A stretch of DNA of 64,000 nt. Source: Dyella sp. A6. Its GTDB lineage: Bacteria; Pseudomonadota; Gammaproteobacteria; Xanthomonadales; Rhodanobacteraceae. This document shows, in pieces, positions 17,727-25,263 of this stretch. Made by a program: the position numbers and the translations under genes. Under the pieces are notes generated by a model that worked only from the letters and a program-made list of their open reading frames with translations, had not been told where the DNA came from and ran no database searches. The stretch is from NCBI RefSeq assembly GCF_036320485.1, contig NZ_CP132911.1:2356001-2420000 (forward strand), written 5' to 3'. The first letter of the stretch is position 1. Each line of letters starts with the position of its first letter.

Positions 17727-18983
17727 ATGAAACGTATCTTGTGTACGCTGGCCCTGCTGCTGTGCTCCGCCGCATCGGCGCATGCCAGATCGGTTCAAGC
17801 CGCCACGGCGCAACCGGGTTTCCAGATCGTCGAGAGCGTGCCCGAGGCCACCATCTACGGGCAGCCCGGGGTGCCGCGCACGCAGGCGGTATGGCTGCAG
17901 ATGATCCACGGCGCGCAACACCGCATCGACATCGCCGCGTTCTACATCGCCGAAAAACCCAACGGTCCGTTGCGGCCGGTGCTCGACGCACTGGCCGCGC
18001 GGGCGCGTGCCGGTGTCAAGGTGCGCATCCTGATCGACCAGACCTTCCTCAAGGACAGCACGCCCAGCCTCGACCGCCTGCGCAAGGTGCCGGGCATCCA
18101 GGTCCGCGTGCTTCCGGTGAACAAACTCACCGGCGGCGTGCTGCATGCCAAGTACATGGTGATCGACGGGCGCAGTGTCTTCGTCGGCAGCCAGAACTGG
18201 GACTGGCGGGCACTCACCCAGATCCACGAGATCGGTGCACGCATCGTCGACCCGCGCTTCGCACAGACCTTCGATGCCGTGTTCGATTTCGACTGGCGAC
18301 TGGCGGCCGACCCCGACCTGCCCAAGGCCACAAGGCGCGCCATGCGGCCACCGACATTCGCGCCGGCCACCGAGCAGGACCCGGTGCTGCTGCATACCGC
18401 CCAGGGCGAAACGGTGACGGCCTTCCCGGCCTTCAGCCCGCCAGCACTGGTACCGCACTGGGTCAGCACCGAGCAACCCGCCCTGGTCCGCATGATCGAA
18501 CGGGCGCAGCACGTGTTCCGCCTACAGGTGATGACGCTGTCGGCGATCCGCCACTATGGCCCCAGGGGCTGGTGGCCGGCGATCGACAATGCCCTGCGCG
18601 ATGCTGCCGCACGCGGCGTGCAGGTGCGCATCATCGTCGCCGACTGGGCCCTGCGCGAACCGATGCAGTCGTACCTGAAGAGCCTGGCCGCCCTGCCCGG
18701 CATCACGGTGAAGTTCAGCCGGCTGCCGCTCTCGCCGCAGGGCTTCATTCCGTTTGCGCGGGTGGAGCACGCCAAGTACGCGGTGGCCGACGACCGCAGT
18801 GTCTACATCGGCACCGGCAACTGGGAATGGAGCTATTTCAACAACACCGTCGATGCCTCGGTGTTCGTGCACGGCAGCAGTCCGGCGCGGACCCTGGCGG
18901 CCATCTTCGACCGCGACTGGAACGGCCCCTATGTCACCACGCTGCAGCCCGGCACCAACTACAAGCCGCCGCGCATCCGCTGA
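17727..18983 (+). CDS. Exported phospholipase D-like domain protein
   Basis: 418 aa from ATG at 17727 (GGGAG 7 nt upstream); the frame extends 17 codons further but the signal peptide MKRILCTLALLLCSAASAHA starts here. Two HxK(x)4D motifs: HAKYMVIDGRSVFVGSQNW (His140) and HAKYAVADDRSVYIGTGNW (His348), i.e. a complete two-HKD phosphodiesterase of the PLD superfamily. The spacing of 208 residues is that of cardiolipin-synthase/PLD-like enzymes, but there are no membrane spans, so it is a periplasmic or secreted phosphodiesterase of unknown substrate. Confidence 0.9.
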   Translation: MKRILCTLALLLCSAASAHARSVQAATAQPGFQIVESVPEATIYGQPGVPRTQAVWLQMIHGAQHRIDIAAFYIAEKPNGPLRPVLDALAARARAGVKVRILIDQTFLKDSTPSLDRLRKVPGIQVRVLPVNKLTGGVLHAKYMVIDGRSVFVGSQNWDWRALTQIHEIGARIVDPRFAQTFDAVFDFDWRLAADPDLPKATRRAMRPPTFAPATEQDPVLLHTAQGETVTAFPAFSPPALVPHWVSTEQPALVRMIERAQHVFRLQVMTLSAIRHYGPRGWWPAIDNALRDAAARGVQVRIIVADWALREPMQSYLKSLAALPGITVKFSRLPLSPQGFIPFARVEHAKYAVADDRSVYIGTGNWEWSYFNNTVDASVFVHGSSPARTLAAIFDRDWNGPYVTTLQPGTNYKPPRIR

Positions 18984-19002
18984 CGGCCGGCGACGCGCAG
19001 GT

Positions 19003-19620
19003 TCAGGCTCGCGGGCGCGCCGGCAAGCGCACCAGCCACCATGCGGCCTGCAGCAACCACCATACGATCAGAACGATCAACAGCTTCTGTTCCAGGCCGC
19101 ACGGCATGCCTTTCCAGAATGCATCGATCCAGATGCCCGCGAAGCAGGCCAGCGCGAGCGTCATGGCAAAGCCACTACGCGACGCCCATCGCGAATCGCC
19201 ACGCAGGCGCCAGGACTGCACAAGCATCGCCACGGTGACGCAAAGAAACGTCGCGGCCGCCGCCGCCCCATGCACGAATCCCTGCAGGGTATGCGGCTGC
19301 CCGGGCAGATTGCTGTGCGCCAGTGCGGTGACTATCAGCGCCACTGCGGAAACGGCAAACAGCAACAAGGGTGCCGCGCTGCGTGCCGTCGGCTGCAGCC
19401 CGCCATAAAAGCCCAGCCCCAGCGATACCAGCGCCACGGCCAGCGCCACATAGGCGGCTTGCAGGACGTGGCCGTCGTGCCCCAGCAGATACAGGCTCAG
19501 CGGCGCGTCCAGCCAGTCCAGATCGTGGCGCAACCATTGCAATACGAACGCCGTCGCCACAAACGCCGATATGCCCGCCAGCGACAGCGCACCGCAGCGA
19601 CGTACGGCGACATCACGCAT
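19003..19620 (-). CDS. DUF998-like multi-pass membrane protein
   Basis: 205 aa with six predicted spans: LSLAGISAFVATAFVLQWL, AAYVALAVALVSLGLGFYGG, AAPLLLFAVSAVALIVTAL, HGAAAAATFLCVTVAMLVQ, FAMTLALACFAGIWIDAFW and LIVLIVWWLLQAAWWLVRL. The periplasmic HSNLPGQPHTLQGFVHG-type loop (His/Pro-rich before span 4) is characteristic of DUF998 proteins. No function is known. Start ATG at 19620 overlaps the end of the preceding oxidoreductase-like gene by 8 bp, so they are coupled. Confidence 0.8.
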   Translation of the reverse strand: MRDVAVRRCGALSLAGISAFVATAFVLQWLRHDLDWLDAPLSLYLLGHDGHVLQAAYVALAVALVSLGLGFYGGLQPTARSAAPLLLFAVSAVALIVTALAHSNLPGQPHTLQGFVHGAAAAATFLCVTVAMLVQSWRLRGDSRWASRSGFAMTLALACFAGIWIDAFWKGMPCGLEQKLLIVLIVWWLLQAAWWLVRLPARPRA

Positions 19621-19816
19621 CCGGTTCCACCCCGGGGTGTCGTTCGCGCCAGGCGGCCAGGTCTTCGTTATAACGGTCCAGCGCGTTTTCGTAGCGGTCG
19701 TAGACGCAGGGCACGCAGCCCTCGCCACAGCATTCTTCCGGAGACGGCTCGGCCGGGCGCCGCGGCGGCAGGTCGTCGCCGTGGATCGGCGCATCACTGG
19801 AGTGGTGCAAGGTCAT
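19613..19816 (-). CDS. Oxidoreductase-like domain protein (small, Cys-rich)
   Basis: 67 aa. Contains PPRRPAEPSPEECCGEGCVP followed by CVYDRYENALDRYNEDL, the pattern of the short oxidoreductase-like N-terminal family (PF09791 type) with a C-C-x-x-x-C-x-x-C cluster. The cluster may bind metal or be redox active; no enzymatic activity is established. Start ATG at 19816; its end overlaps the DUF998-like gene by 8 bp, and it is divergent from the GH18 gene. Confidence 0.8.
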   Translation of the reverse strand: MTLHHSSDAPIHGDDLPPRRPAEPSPEECCGEGCVPCVYDRYENALDRYNEDLAAWRERHPGVEPDA

Positions 19817-19911
19817 ACCATGTCCCGTTGGATCCGGCAGACCATGCCTGCCGTCGAGTCCGCGCGCAGCGCGCCGTATTTGGACGTCTAAATTCAAAAC
19901 CGTACTTGGGC

Positions 19912-19931
19912 CGTCATCGCAGTGCTGCGAT
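19912..19931. promoter_or_regulatory. 20-bp palindrome upstream of the GH18 gene
   Basis: TCATCGCAG-TG-CTGCGATGA, perfect 9-bp arms with two central bases, 44 bp before the GH18 start. It could be an operator in this divergent region or a hairpin in the mRNA leader. The regulator is unknown. Confidence 0.5.
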
Positions 19932-19975
19932 GATCCATCGATCACCCACCACTGCCGCCACTGAAGGAGCCGTAC

Positions 19976-21088
19976 ATGCGCCGCCTCCCCACCCTGCTGT
20001 GCGCCACGCTCTGCATCGGCCTGTTCGCCGCCGCAGCCACTGCCGCCACACCCTACCGCATCATCGGCTACATCACCCACCGCGATCCGGCCCAGGACCA
20101 AGATATCGGCAAGATCAACACGCTGATCTTCGCCACCACGCGCATCGTGGACGGCCGCGTCTCGCTTGACCCTGCCGGTGCCGCGCGGCTGCAGAAGGTC
20201 ATCGCGCTCAAGGCCAACCACCCGCAGCTCAAAGTGGAAATCTCGGTCGGCGGCTGGACCGTCGGCGGCTTTTCCGAGGCCGCCAGCACGCCGGCCAGCC
20301 GACGCATATTCGCCGACAGCGCCGCGCAGCTGGTCGCGGACCAGCACGCCGACGGCCTCGACGTGGACTGGGAATACCCGGGTCACCATGAGTCCGGCAT
20401 CCACTCCAGCCCGCATGACCGCGCCAACTTCACCCTGCTGCTGAAGGCGATCCGAACCAGCCTCGACCGGGTGGGCGCCGCGCACGGCCGCACCGGCGCC
20501 AACCACTACACGCTGAGCATCGCCGCTGCCGACGGTCCGTTTGTCAGCGGCATCGACATCCATGCGGTCGCCAGGTATCTGGACTGGTTCAACCTGATGA
20601 CCTACGACTTCGTCAATGCGATGACGCCCACCACCGGGCACCACACCGGCCTGTACGCGTCGAAATACGCGCCGGCCGACGCGCGCACCACACGGCGTGC
20701 CGTGCGCCAGTTCCTGGCCGCTGGCGTGCCGCCGCGCAAGCTGGTGATCGGAGTGGCGTTCTATGGCCGCGAGTTTGCCGACGTGAACCCGTTGCATCAT
20801 GGCCTGTACCAGCCTTACGGCCATTTCGCCGGCACCCACGCGTGGCCACAGCTGCTGACCGACTACATCAACAAGAACGGTTATGTACGCTACTGGGACG
20901 CCAGAGCCAAGGCACCCTGGCTGTGGAACGCGAAAACGCACAGCTTCATCAGCTACGACGATCCGCGCTCGATCGCCGCCAAGGCCGCCTTCGTCAAAGC
21001 CCGGCACCTGGGCGGCATCATGTACTGGGAGCAGAGCCTGGACCCGAGCGACACCCTGCTGGATGCGATCTGGCACGACCTGCATTGA
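19976..21088 (+). CDS. Secreted glycoside hydrolase family 18 (chitinase-type) protein
   Basis: 370 aa. Signal peptide MRRLPTLLCATLCIGLFAAA...ATAA. A single GH18 TIM barrel: KVEISVGGWTVGGFS (the SxGG motif), DGLDVDWEYPG at residues 126-136 with catalytic Glu133, FNLMTYDF (the substrate-assisted Tyr region) and GGIMYWEQSLD at the C-terminus. All DxxDxDxE residues are present, so it should be active, hydrolysing beta-1,4-linked GlcNAc polymers outside the cell. It has no carbohydrate-binding module, unlike the second GH18 enzyme at 23153-24733. A strong symmetric hairpin follows the stop. Confidence 0.93.
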   Translation: MRRLPTLLCATLCIGLFAAAATAATPYRIIGYITHRDPAQDQDIGKINTLIFATTRIVDGRVSLDPAGAARLQKVIALKANHPQLKVEISVGGWTVGGFSEAASTPASRRIFADSAAQLVADQHADGLDVDWEYPGHHESGIHSSPHDRANFTLLLKAIRTSLDRVGAAHGRTGANHYTLSIAAADGPFVSGIDIHAVARYLDWFNLMTYDFVNAMTPTTGHHTGLYASKYAPADARTTRRAVRQFLAAGVPPRKLVIGVAFYGREFADVNPLHHGLYQPYGHFAGTHAWPQLLTDYINKNGYVRYWDARAKAPWLWNAKTHSFISYDDPRSIAAKAAFVKARHLGGIMYWEQSLDPSDTLLDAIWHDLH

Positions 21089-21094
21089 CGGATC

Positions 21095-21127
21095 TTTCGC
21101 TGCCCCGCGACACGCGGGGCAGCGAAA
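21095..21127. terminator. Symmetric terminator hairpin between convergent genes
   Basis: A perfect 14-bp stem (TTTCGCTGCCCCGC with its complement) and a 5-nt loop, lying between the ends of GH18 (21088) and the methyltransferase (21143). It is flanked by A3/T3 on both strands within the stem, so it could act in both directions, though neither side has a long T-tract. Confidence 0.75.
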
Positions 21128-21142
21128 ACACGTGCCGGCGCC

Positions 21143-21919
21143 CTATTTGGCCGGCTTGCGGAAGCGATACATGAACTGGTCGGTGTGACCGCGTATCGAC
21201 TTGTCGAAAACCGGAATGGTGTGCGGATCGTGCGGGTTGCGCAGCGCATCGCTCTTGCCGGCGAATACGAAGCCCGCCCCCTCGACTTCCTTCTTCACCA
21301 CCGCCGGATCGATGCGGTGCAGGGTGTTGGTATCGGCAGTGCCGGAGCCGGCCGGCGCCACATGGTCGATCACCACGAACAGCCCGCCCGGCTTCAGCGT
21401 GTCGTAGACCTTCTTGTCGAACTGCGCCATGTTCACCGGACCCATGAACGGATCGTGGTAGTCGTGGTAGTTCTGCACGGTGAAGACCAGGTCCGCCTTC
21501 GCCGGCACGCTCAGGTCGGCCGCCGGCTGCTCCAGCACGCTGACGTTGGCGTAGTGCGGGATCGCCGAGAGCTGGCGCCACTCGGCGAGGCTCTTGCCAT
21601 CGTACTTGGCCATCTGGTCCGGCCAGATGGTGTAGACGTGGCCGTGCGTACCTACGATCTGGCTGAACACGCGCGTCCAGTAGCCGGTGCCAGGCACCAG
21701 CTCCACCACGGTCTGACCCGGCTTGACCTCCGCAAAAGTCATCACCGCAGCCATCTGACGGCGCTTATCGTTGACCATGTCGGCCTTGCGCGCCGGGTCG
21801 TGCATGGCCTTCAGGACGTAGGCGGGGACGCGTACGTGAGTGTGCGCTGCTGGCGCAGCGGTGACCGCGGCGGCAGGCAGGGCGAGTGCAATCAATGCAG
21901 CAAGCACGGCAGAACGCAT
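21143..21919 (-). CDS. Exported class I SAM-dependent methyltransferase-like protein
   Basis: 258 aa from ATG at 21919, with AAGGAG 7 nt upstream. Signal peptide MRSAVLAALIALALPAAAVTA. The Rossmann methyltransferase core is evident: TVVELVPGTGYWTRVFSQIVG (motif I, with P in place of the usual G after E-x-x), ADLVFTVQNYHDYHDPF and LKPGGLFVVIDHVAPAG. This family of secreted methyltransferase-like proteins is common in Xanthomonadales and sphingomonads; how SAM would be available in the periplasm is unclear, so an unrelated role is possible. The substrate is unknown. Confidence 0.85.
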   Translation of the reverse strand: MRSAVLAALIALALPAAAVTAAPAAHTHVRVPAYVLKAMHDPARKADMVNDKRRQMAAVMTFAEVKPGQTVVELVPGTGYWTRVFSQIVGTHGHVYTIWPDQMAKYDGKSLAEWRQLSAIPHYANVSVLEQPAADLSVPAKADLVFTVQNYHDYHDPFMGPVNMAQFDKKVYDTLKPGGLFVVIDHVAPAGSGTADTNTLHRIDPAVVKKEVEGAGFVFAGKSDALRNPHDPHTIPVFDKSIRGHTDQFMYRFRKPAK

Positions 21920-22078
21920 GGATGGCTCCTTGACGTCGATGGTCCATCCATTCTGCGCCGACCAGGGCTGGCCGAACAGTACTGGCCGCCAGTGCTGACT
22001 GATCAAGCCGCGCATGCGGCTCTGTCGGGTCGACAGTCGCCGGTCCGGCAGCCTCGCGGTTACCGGACCGGCGTCGAT

Positions 22079-22918
22079 TCAATGCGCTGCGGGTGATGTC
22101 GTTACAAGCTTGCGCCCGGTCAGCTGCGAACGGATGTCACGCAGCGTGGCCTTGATCGCCGCCTCGTCGGCCGGCCCGGAGCGCAGCAGCATCTTCTGAC
22201 CCACGGTCAGCGACTCCAGCGCCGGATCCACGTATGCATAGTGCTCGTTCACCTTGGTCAATGCCGCCGGCTTGGCCAGATCTGGCGTCGCCAGCAGGTT
22301 GTCGATCACCACGATCAGGCGGTCGTTGAAATAGCCTTTGGGATATCCCAACTGCCGATAGGCTTCCTGGAACAGCGGGTACGCATGCACGTACCAGTCG
22401 ACCAGTGCCTTGGCATCCACGCCCTGCAGGGCTTTCATGTAGGGCGCGTAACGCTCGGTATTGCGCGCGGACATGACCGTGCCGCCGTTCACCTGCGTCG
22501 TGACGAAGGTCCCCCTGGGCTCGCGTACCGGCAGCACGGAATGCCCCAGCGCATGCCTGGGCAGGGCGTCCACGGTCGCCACGATGCGGCTGATGATCTG
22601 TCGCTGGATCAGCAACGAAGCCAGGTCCTTGCCGCCCTGCATGGACTCCAGCGCCGACAGCACACTCGAATCGCTGCTGTCCAGCGGCGGCAGCGGTGCG
22701 CTCGACGCGGATGCCGGTGCGGCCGCCTGGGTAATGGGATGCTGGATCGGCACGCTCGCCGGCGCCGCGGGCGCCGCAGTCGCCGCAGGTGCCGGCGCAG
22801 CGGGTGCAGGCGCTGCCGGATGCATGGCCCGATACGCCAGATAGCCACCAGCCGCTACGACGGCCGCGACAACGATCACTGCCACGATCCAACTGCCTGC
22901 CGAACTTTGTTTGCTCAC
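22079..22918 (-). CDS. DUF3014 family membrane-anchored protein
   Basis: 279 aa. Short cytoplasmic N-terminus, one membrane span (SWIVAVIVVAAVVAAGGYLAY, residues 9-29), then a 60-residue Ala/Pro-rich linker and a periplasmic domain. The C-terminal part (LASLLIQRQIISRIVATVDALP, RYAPYMKALQ, WYVHAYPLFQEAYRQLGYP and FNDRLIVVIDNLLATP) is the DUF3014 signature. Function unknown. It stands alone on the minus strand. Confidence 0.9.
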   Translation of the reverse strand: MSKQSSAGSWIVAVIVVAAVVAAGGYLAYRAMHPAAPAPAAPAPAATAAPAAPASVPIQHPITQAAAPASASSAPLPPLDSSDSSVLSALESMQGGKDLASLLIQRQIISRIVATVDALPRHALGHSVLPVREPRGTFVTTQVNGGTVMSARNTERYAPYMKALQGVDAKALVDWYVHAYPLFQEAYRQLGYPKGYFNDRLIVVIDNLLATPDLAKPAALTKVNEHYAYVDPALESLTVGQKMLLRSGPADEAAIKATLRDIRSQLTGRKLVTTSPAAH

Positions 22919-23087
22919 GGATATTTCCCAGATTGCATGCGCCCTGTCGTTGTGACTCGCGCCCCGACGATTCGTTCAACGTCCCGTCAAGAATAAAGCA
23001 CGAAACCTGCCGCATGCGTGACCTGTTCATCGCCGCTCTTACCTGTGGCCAGTTACAGCCGGGAGCGGGTGCGCGGCGACGTCCGCG

Positions 23088-23121
23088 CAAACGACAGGGG
23101 CCGGGTTTGCCCCGGCCCCTG
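23088..23121 (-). terminator. Terminator downstream of the chitinase gene
   Basis: On the minus strand an 11-bp stem CAGGGGCCGGG/CCCGGCCCCTG with a 5-nt loop is followed by TCGTTTG, 32 bp after the chitinase stop. Confidence 0.7.
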
Positions 23122-23152
23122 CCTGGCTGTCCTGATCAGGACAAGCTGGTGC

Positions 23153-24733
23153 TTACCGCCCCAGGTCCTGCAGGAAGCGGTTGGTGTACTCCAGCGGCGT
23201 GGTTCCACTCACCGAGTTGCAGGTCGGCGACGCCGTGGTGCTGCCGCTCGAGCACGGCGTATCCCGGTCCAGTGACCAGAAATGCAGCCCGGCAAGCCCG
23301 TTGGTCGCCGCATAACTGGTGATGGTGTCGACATCCGCCGTGGTGAACGTCTCGCTGGAGACATCGTTCACACCGATCATCGGGGTCAGCTCGATCTTGC
23401 TGGCAGGTATACCGTAGGTGTGCTCCAGATTCGTCACCGCCTGGATCGCCGACTGACCCATCTCGCAGCTGCCGTTGGATACCACGCATACGCTCGAACT
23501 CGGGCTGCCGAAGTCCATCACCATGAGATTGATGGTGTAGTTGGTCAGGTTGGCCGCCTGGATCGCCTTCACTACCGAGTCGCCCAGCGAATTGAGTCCG
23601 CCGTAACTGCCGTCGGAAGCGGCCAGCGTGGCCAGGGTGAAGGAGAACCGCAGATTCGGATACAAGGTCTCCGCGTAGGCGACCGACGAGATCAGATTGC
23701 TGATGTCGGTCGAGGTCTGGCCACCTTCGATGTCGAAGTCCACGCCCACCATGTGCGGCGACATGTAGCGCGACAGGAACTGCGCCATGCCCGACTCGCT
23801 GGAACAGGTGAACACACCGGCCTGGCCACCGGTGGAAACCACATAGTCGAGTCCAGCGCTGTCCAACGCGGAAACGTTCGCGCTGGCGAAGCTGGCACCC
23901 GGCACGCCCCCCCAGTTCTCACTGCCGCACTCGCCGGTGGCAAAGGCCAGTGTGATCGCGCCCAGGTTCGGTTCTGCGGTGGACACCAGGCTGCCGCTGC
24001 CCACCACCGGGATCGCCGTACCGGTCACCGCCGTTTGCATCACGTTGGTGTTCCAGTTGAGGTTGATGGTGACGTCCTTGTATGGACTGAACAGCAGGCC
24101 GCTGGGCGCAGGGGTCGGCGTGGGAGTTGGCGTCGGTGTGGGGGTCGGCGTAGGCGTGGGGGTCGGTGTCGGGCTGGGCGAACTGCTGCTGCACGAACCG
24201 ATCGGTGTCCACGGTTCGCCACTGCCGCTGGCGCCGCTGTTGGTGGCTGGATCATTGCCCTGAGTCCACCAGTTGGCCTGGTAGTTTTCGCCGTTTTCGC
24301 TGACCGTGGCCCCGCCGTTGTAGGCCGTGGTGGAAACCCAGGCCGGGTCGCAGCTGCCCGAGGGCGAAGGGGTCGGGGTCGGAGTCGGCGTTGGAGTTGG
24401 TGTCGGGCTGGGCGTGCCGCTGGTGCAGGCACCCTGCGAAGTCCATGGCTGGCCACTCCCGGTGGCGCCATTGTTGGTGGCCGGGTCGTTACCCTGGGTC
24501 CACCAGTTGGCCACATAGTCGATACCGTTCTCGCTGACCACCGCACCCCCGCTGTAGGCCGTGGTCGAGACCCAGGCCGCGGCACAGGTCGGGGTAGTTG
24601 TCGTGGTAGTGGCGGCGTGCACCGTCTGTACTGGAACAATGGCGAGCAGGCTCGCCGACAGGGCGGCTCCGATGGCACTGCTCAGGACTGCAGCGGTCGG
24701 ACGCGACCACTTCTGCGATCGTTTGGCATGCAT
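23153..24733 (-). CDS. Secreted multidomain chitinase: two chitin-binding modules plus GH18
   Basis: 526 aa from ATG at 24733 (signal peptide about residues 1-40). Residues 50-103 and 128-181 are two nearly identical CBM5/12-type chitin-binding modules (AWVSTTAYxGGA...SENG...YxANWWTQGNDPATN). They are separated by Pro-Thr linkers at 107-124 and 184-212. Residues about 215-526 form a GH18 catalytic domain of the bacterial ChiD/ChiA-like subgroup, with VGVDFDIEGG at 331-340 (catalytic Glu338 in DFDIE). It binds and hydrolyses crystalline chitin outside the cell. The upstream region carries two CG-centred palindromes, one 151 bp and one 350 bp before the start, that fit a LacI-type operator of a GlcNAc regulon. 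Confidence 0.93.
   Translation of the reverse strand: MHAKRSQKWSRPTAAVLSSAIGAALSASLLAIVPVQTVHAATTTTTTPTCAAAWVSTTAYSGGAVVSENGIDYVANWWTQGNDPATNNGATGSGQPWTSQGACTSGTPSPTPTPTPTPTPTPSPSGSCDPAWVSTTAYNGGATVSENGENYQANWWTQGNDPATNSGASGSGEPWTPIGSCSSSSPSPTPTPTPTPTPTPTPTPTPTPAPSGLLFSPYKDVTINLNWNTNVMQTAVTGTAIPVVGSGSLVSTAEPNLGAITLAFATGECGSENWGGVPGASFASANVSALDSAGLDYVVSTGGQAGVFTCSSESGMAQFLSRYMSPHMVGVDFDIEGGQTSTDISNLISSVAYAETLYPNLRFSFTLATLAASDGSYGGLNSLGDSVVKAIQAANLTNYTINLMVMDFGSPSSSVCVVSNGSCEMGQSAIQAVTNLEHTYGIPASKIELTPMIGVNDVSSETFTTADVDTITSYAATNGLAGLHFWSLDRDTPCSSGSTTASPTCNSVSGTTPLEYTNRFLQDLGR
24098..24184 (-). repeat. Pro-Thr linker repeat, second linker of the chitinase
   Basis: Tandem 6-bp units encoding (Pro-Thr)n, residues 184-212. 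Such repeats are prone to copy-number change, so linker length may vary between strains. Confidence 0.85.
24362..24415 (-). repeat. Pro-Thr linker repeat, first linker of the chitinase
   Basis: Shorter tandem (Pro-Thr)n run, residues 107-124, between the two chitin-binding modules. Confidence 0.85.
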
Positions 24734-24883
24734 GAACTGTCTCCGGTTTGGATACATCGCTACGAATGCGTTACCGGGCGAATCGCAGCCAATCGTCCTG
24801 ACGGCCACGTGGGGGACAGTCGCCACACCGCGTCCATGCCCCTGTTGTTTCATGGGTGAGCCCGACAAGTAGTAGACCCAATT

Positions 24884-24895
24884 GACAACGTTGTC
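24884..24895. promoter_or_regulatory. CG-centred operator palindrome 1 upstream of the chitinase
   Basis: GACAACGTTGTC, a perfect 12-bp palindrome centred on CG, preceded by T. The shape TGACA-RCGY-TGTC is that of LacI-family operators and, from memory, of the NagR operator described for GlcNAc/chitin regulons of gammaproteobacteria. Confidence 0.6.
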
Positions 24896-25082
24896 TAGAC
24901 ACCGATGGTCATAACCACTCCATGGATCGCCGTAGCGCGAACCAGGTCTCACGAGCACATAAGTCGTCAGATTTGCGTAAGGAAATAATCCACACCTGCA
25001 CCGCGCATGGCGATATGGGACGCAGGGATTTCGCAGGCATCAACGCCGCTCGCTATGGACAAGACAAATAGCCAGTCAAATC
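24896..25082. other. Intergenic region between the two operators
   Basis: No convincing gene is present. The region is lower in GC than its surroundings and should contain the promoter of the chitinase (minus strand) and of the diguanylate cyclase (plus strand). Confidence 0.4.
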
Positions 25083-25096
25083 TGACAACGTTATCC
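25083..25096. promoter_or_regulatory. CG-centred operator palindrome 2
   Basis: TGACAACGTTATCC, identical to operator 1 over TGACAACGTT with one changed base in the right arm. It lies exactly 200 bp from operator 1, a distance compatible with looping by a tetrameric LacI-type repressor. It could also serve the divergent diguanylate cyclase gene starting at 25264. Confidence 0.5.
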
Positions 25097-25263
25097 CCAA
25101 AAGCCCAGAAACCGAAGCAGGCACGACCACCCAATCGGCTGGCGAAAGTCCGCACGCAAATATGAGGATCGAAGCGCTGTCATGGACGTTTTTCCGGCTA
25201 AAGTGGTCCGCGTGGCCGCTGCTCTCAACGACGCGACCATGCCTTACGTTCCGGCCGCCGATC

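Noticed and set aside
24967..25155. A 62-codon minus-strand frame between the two chitinase operators.
   Set aside because: No Shine-Dalgarno, and it would span one operator; more likely the promoter region.
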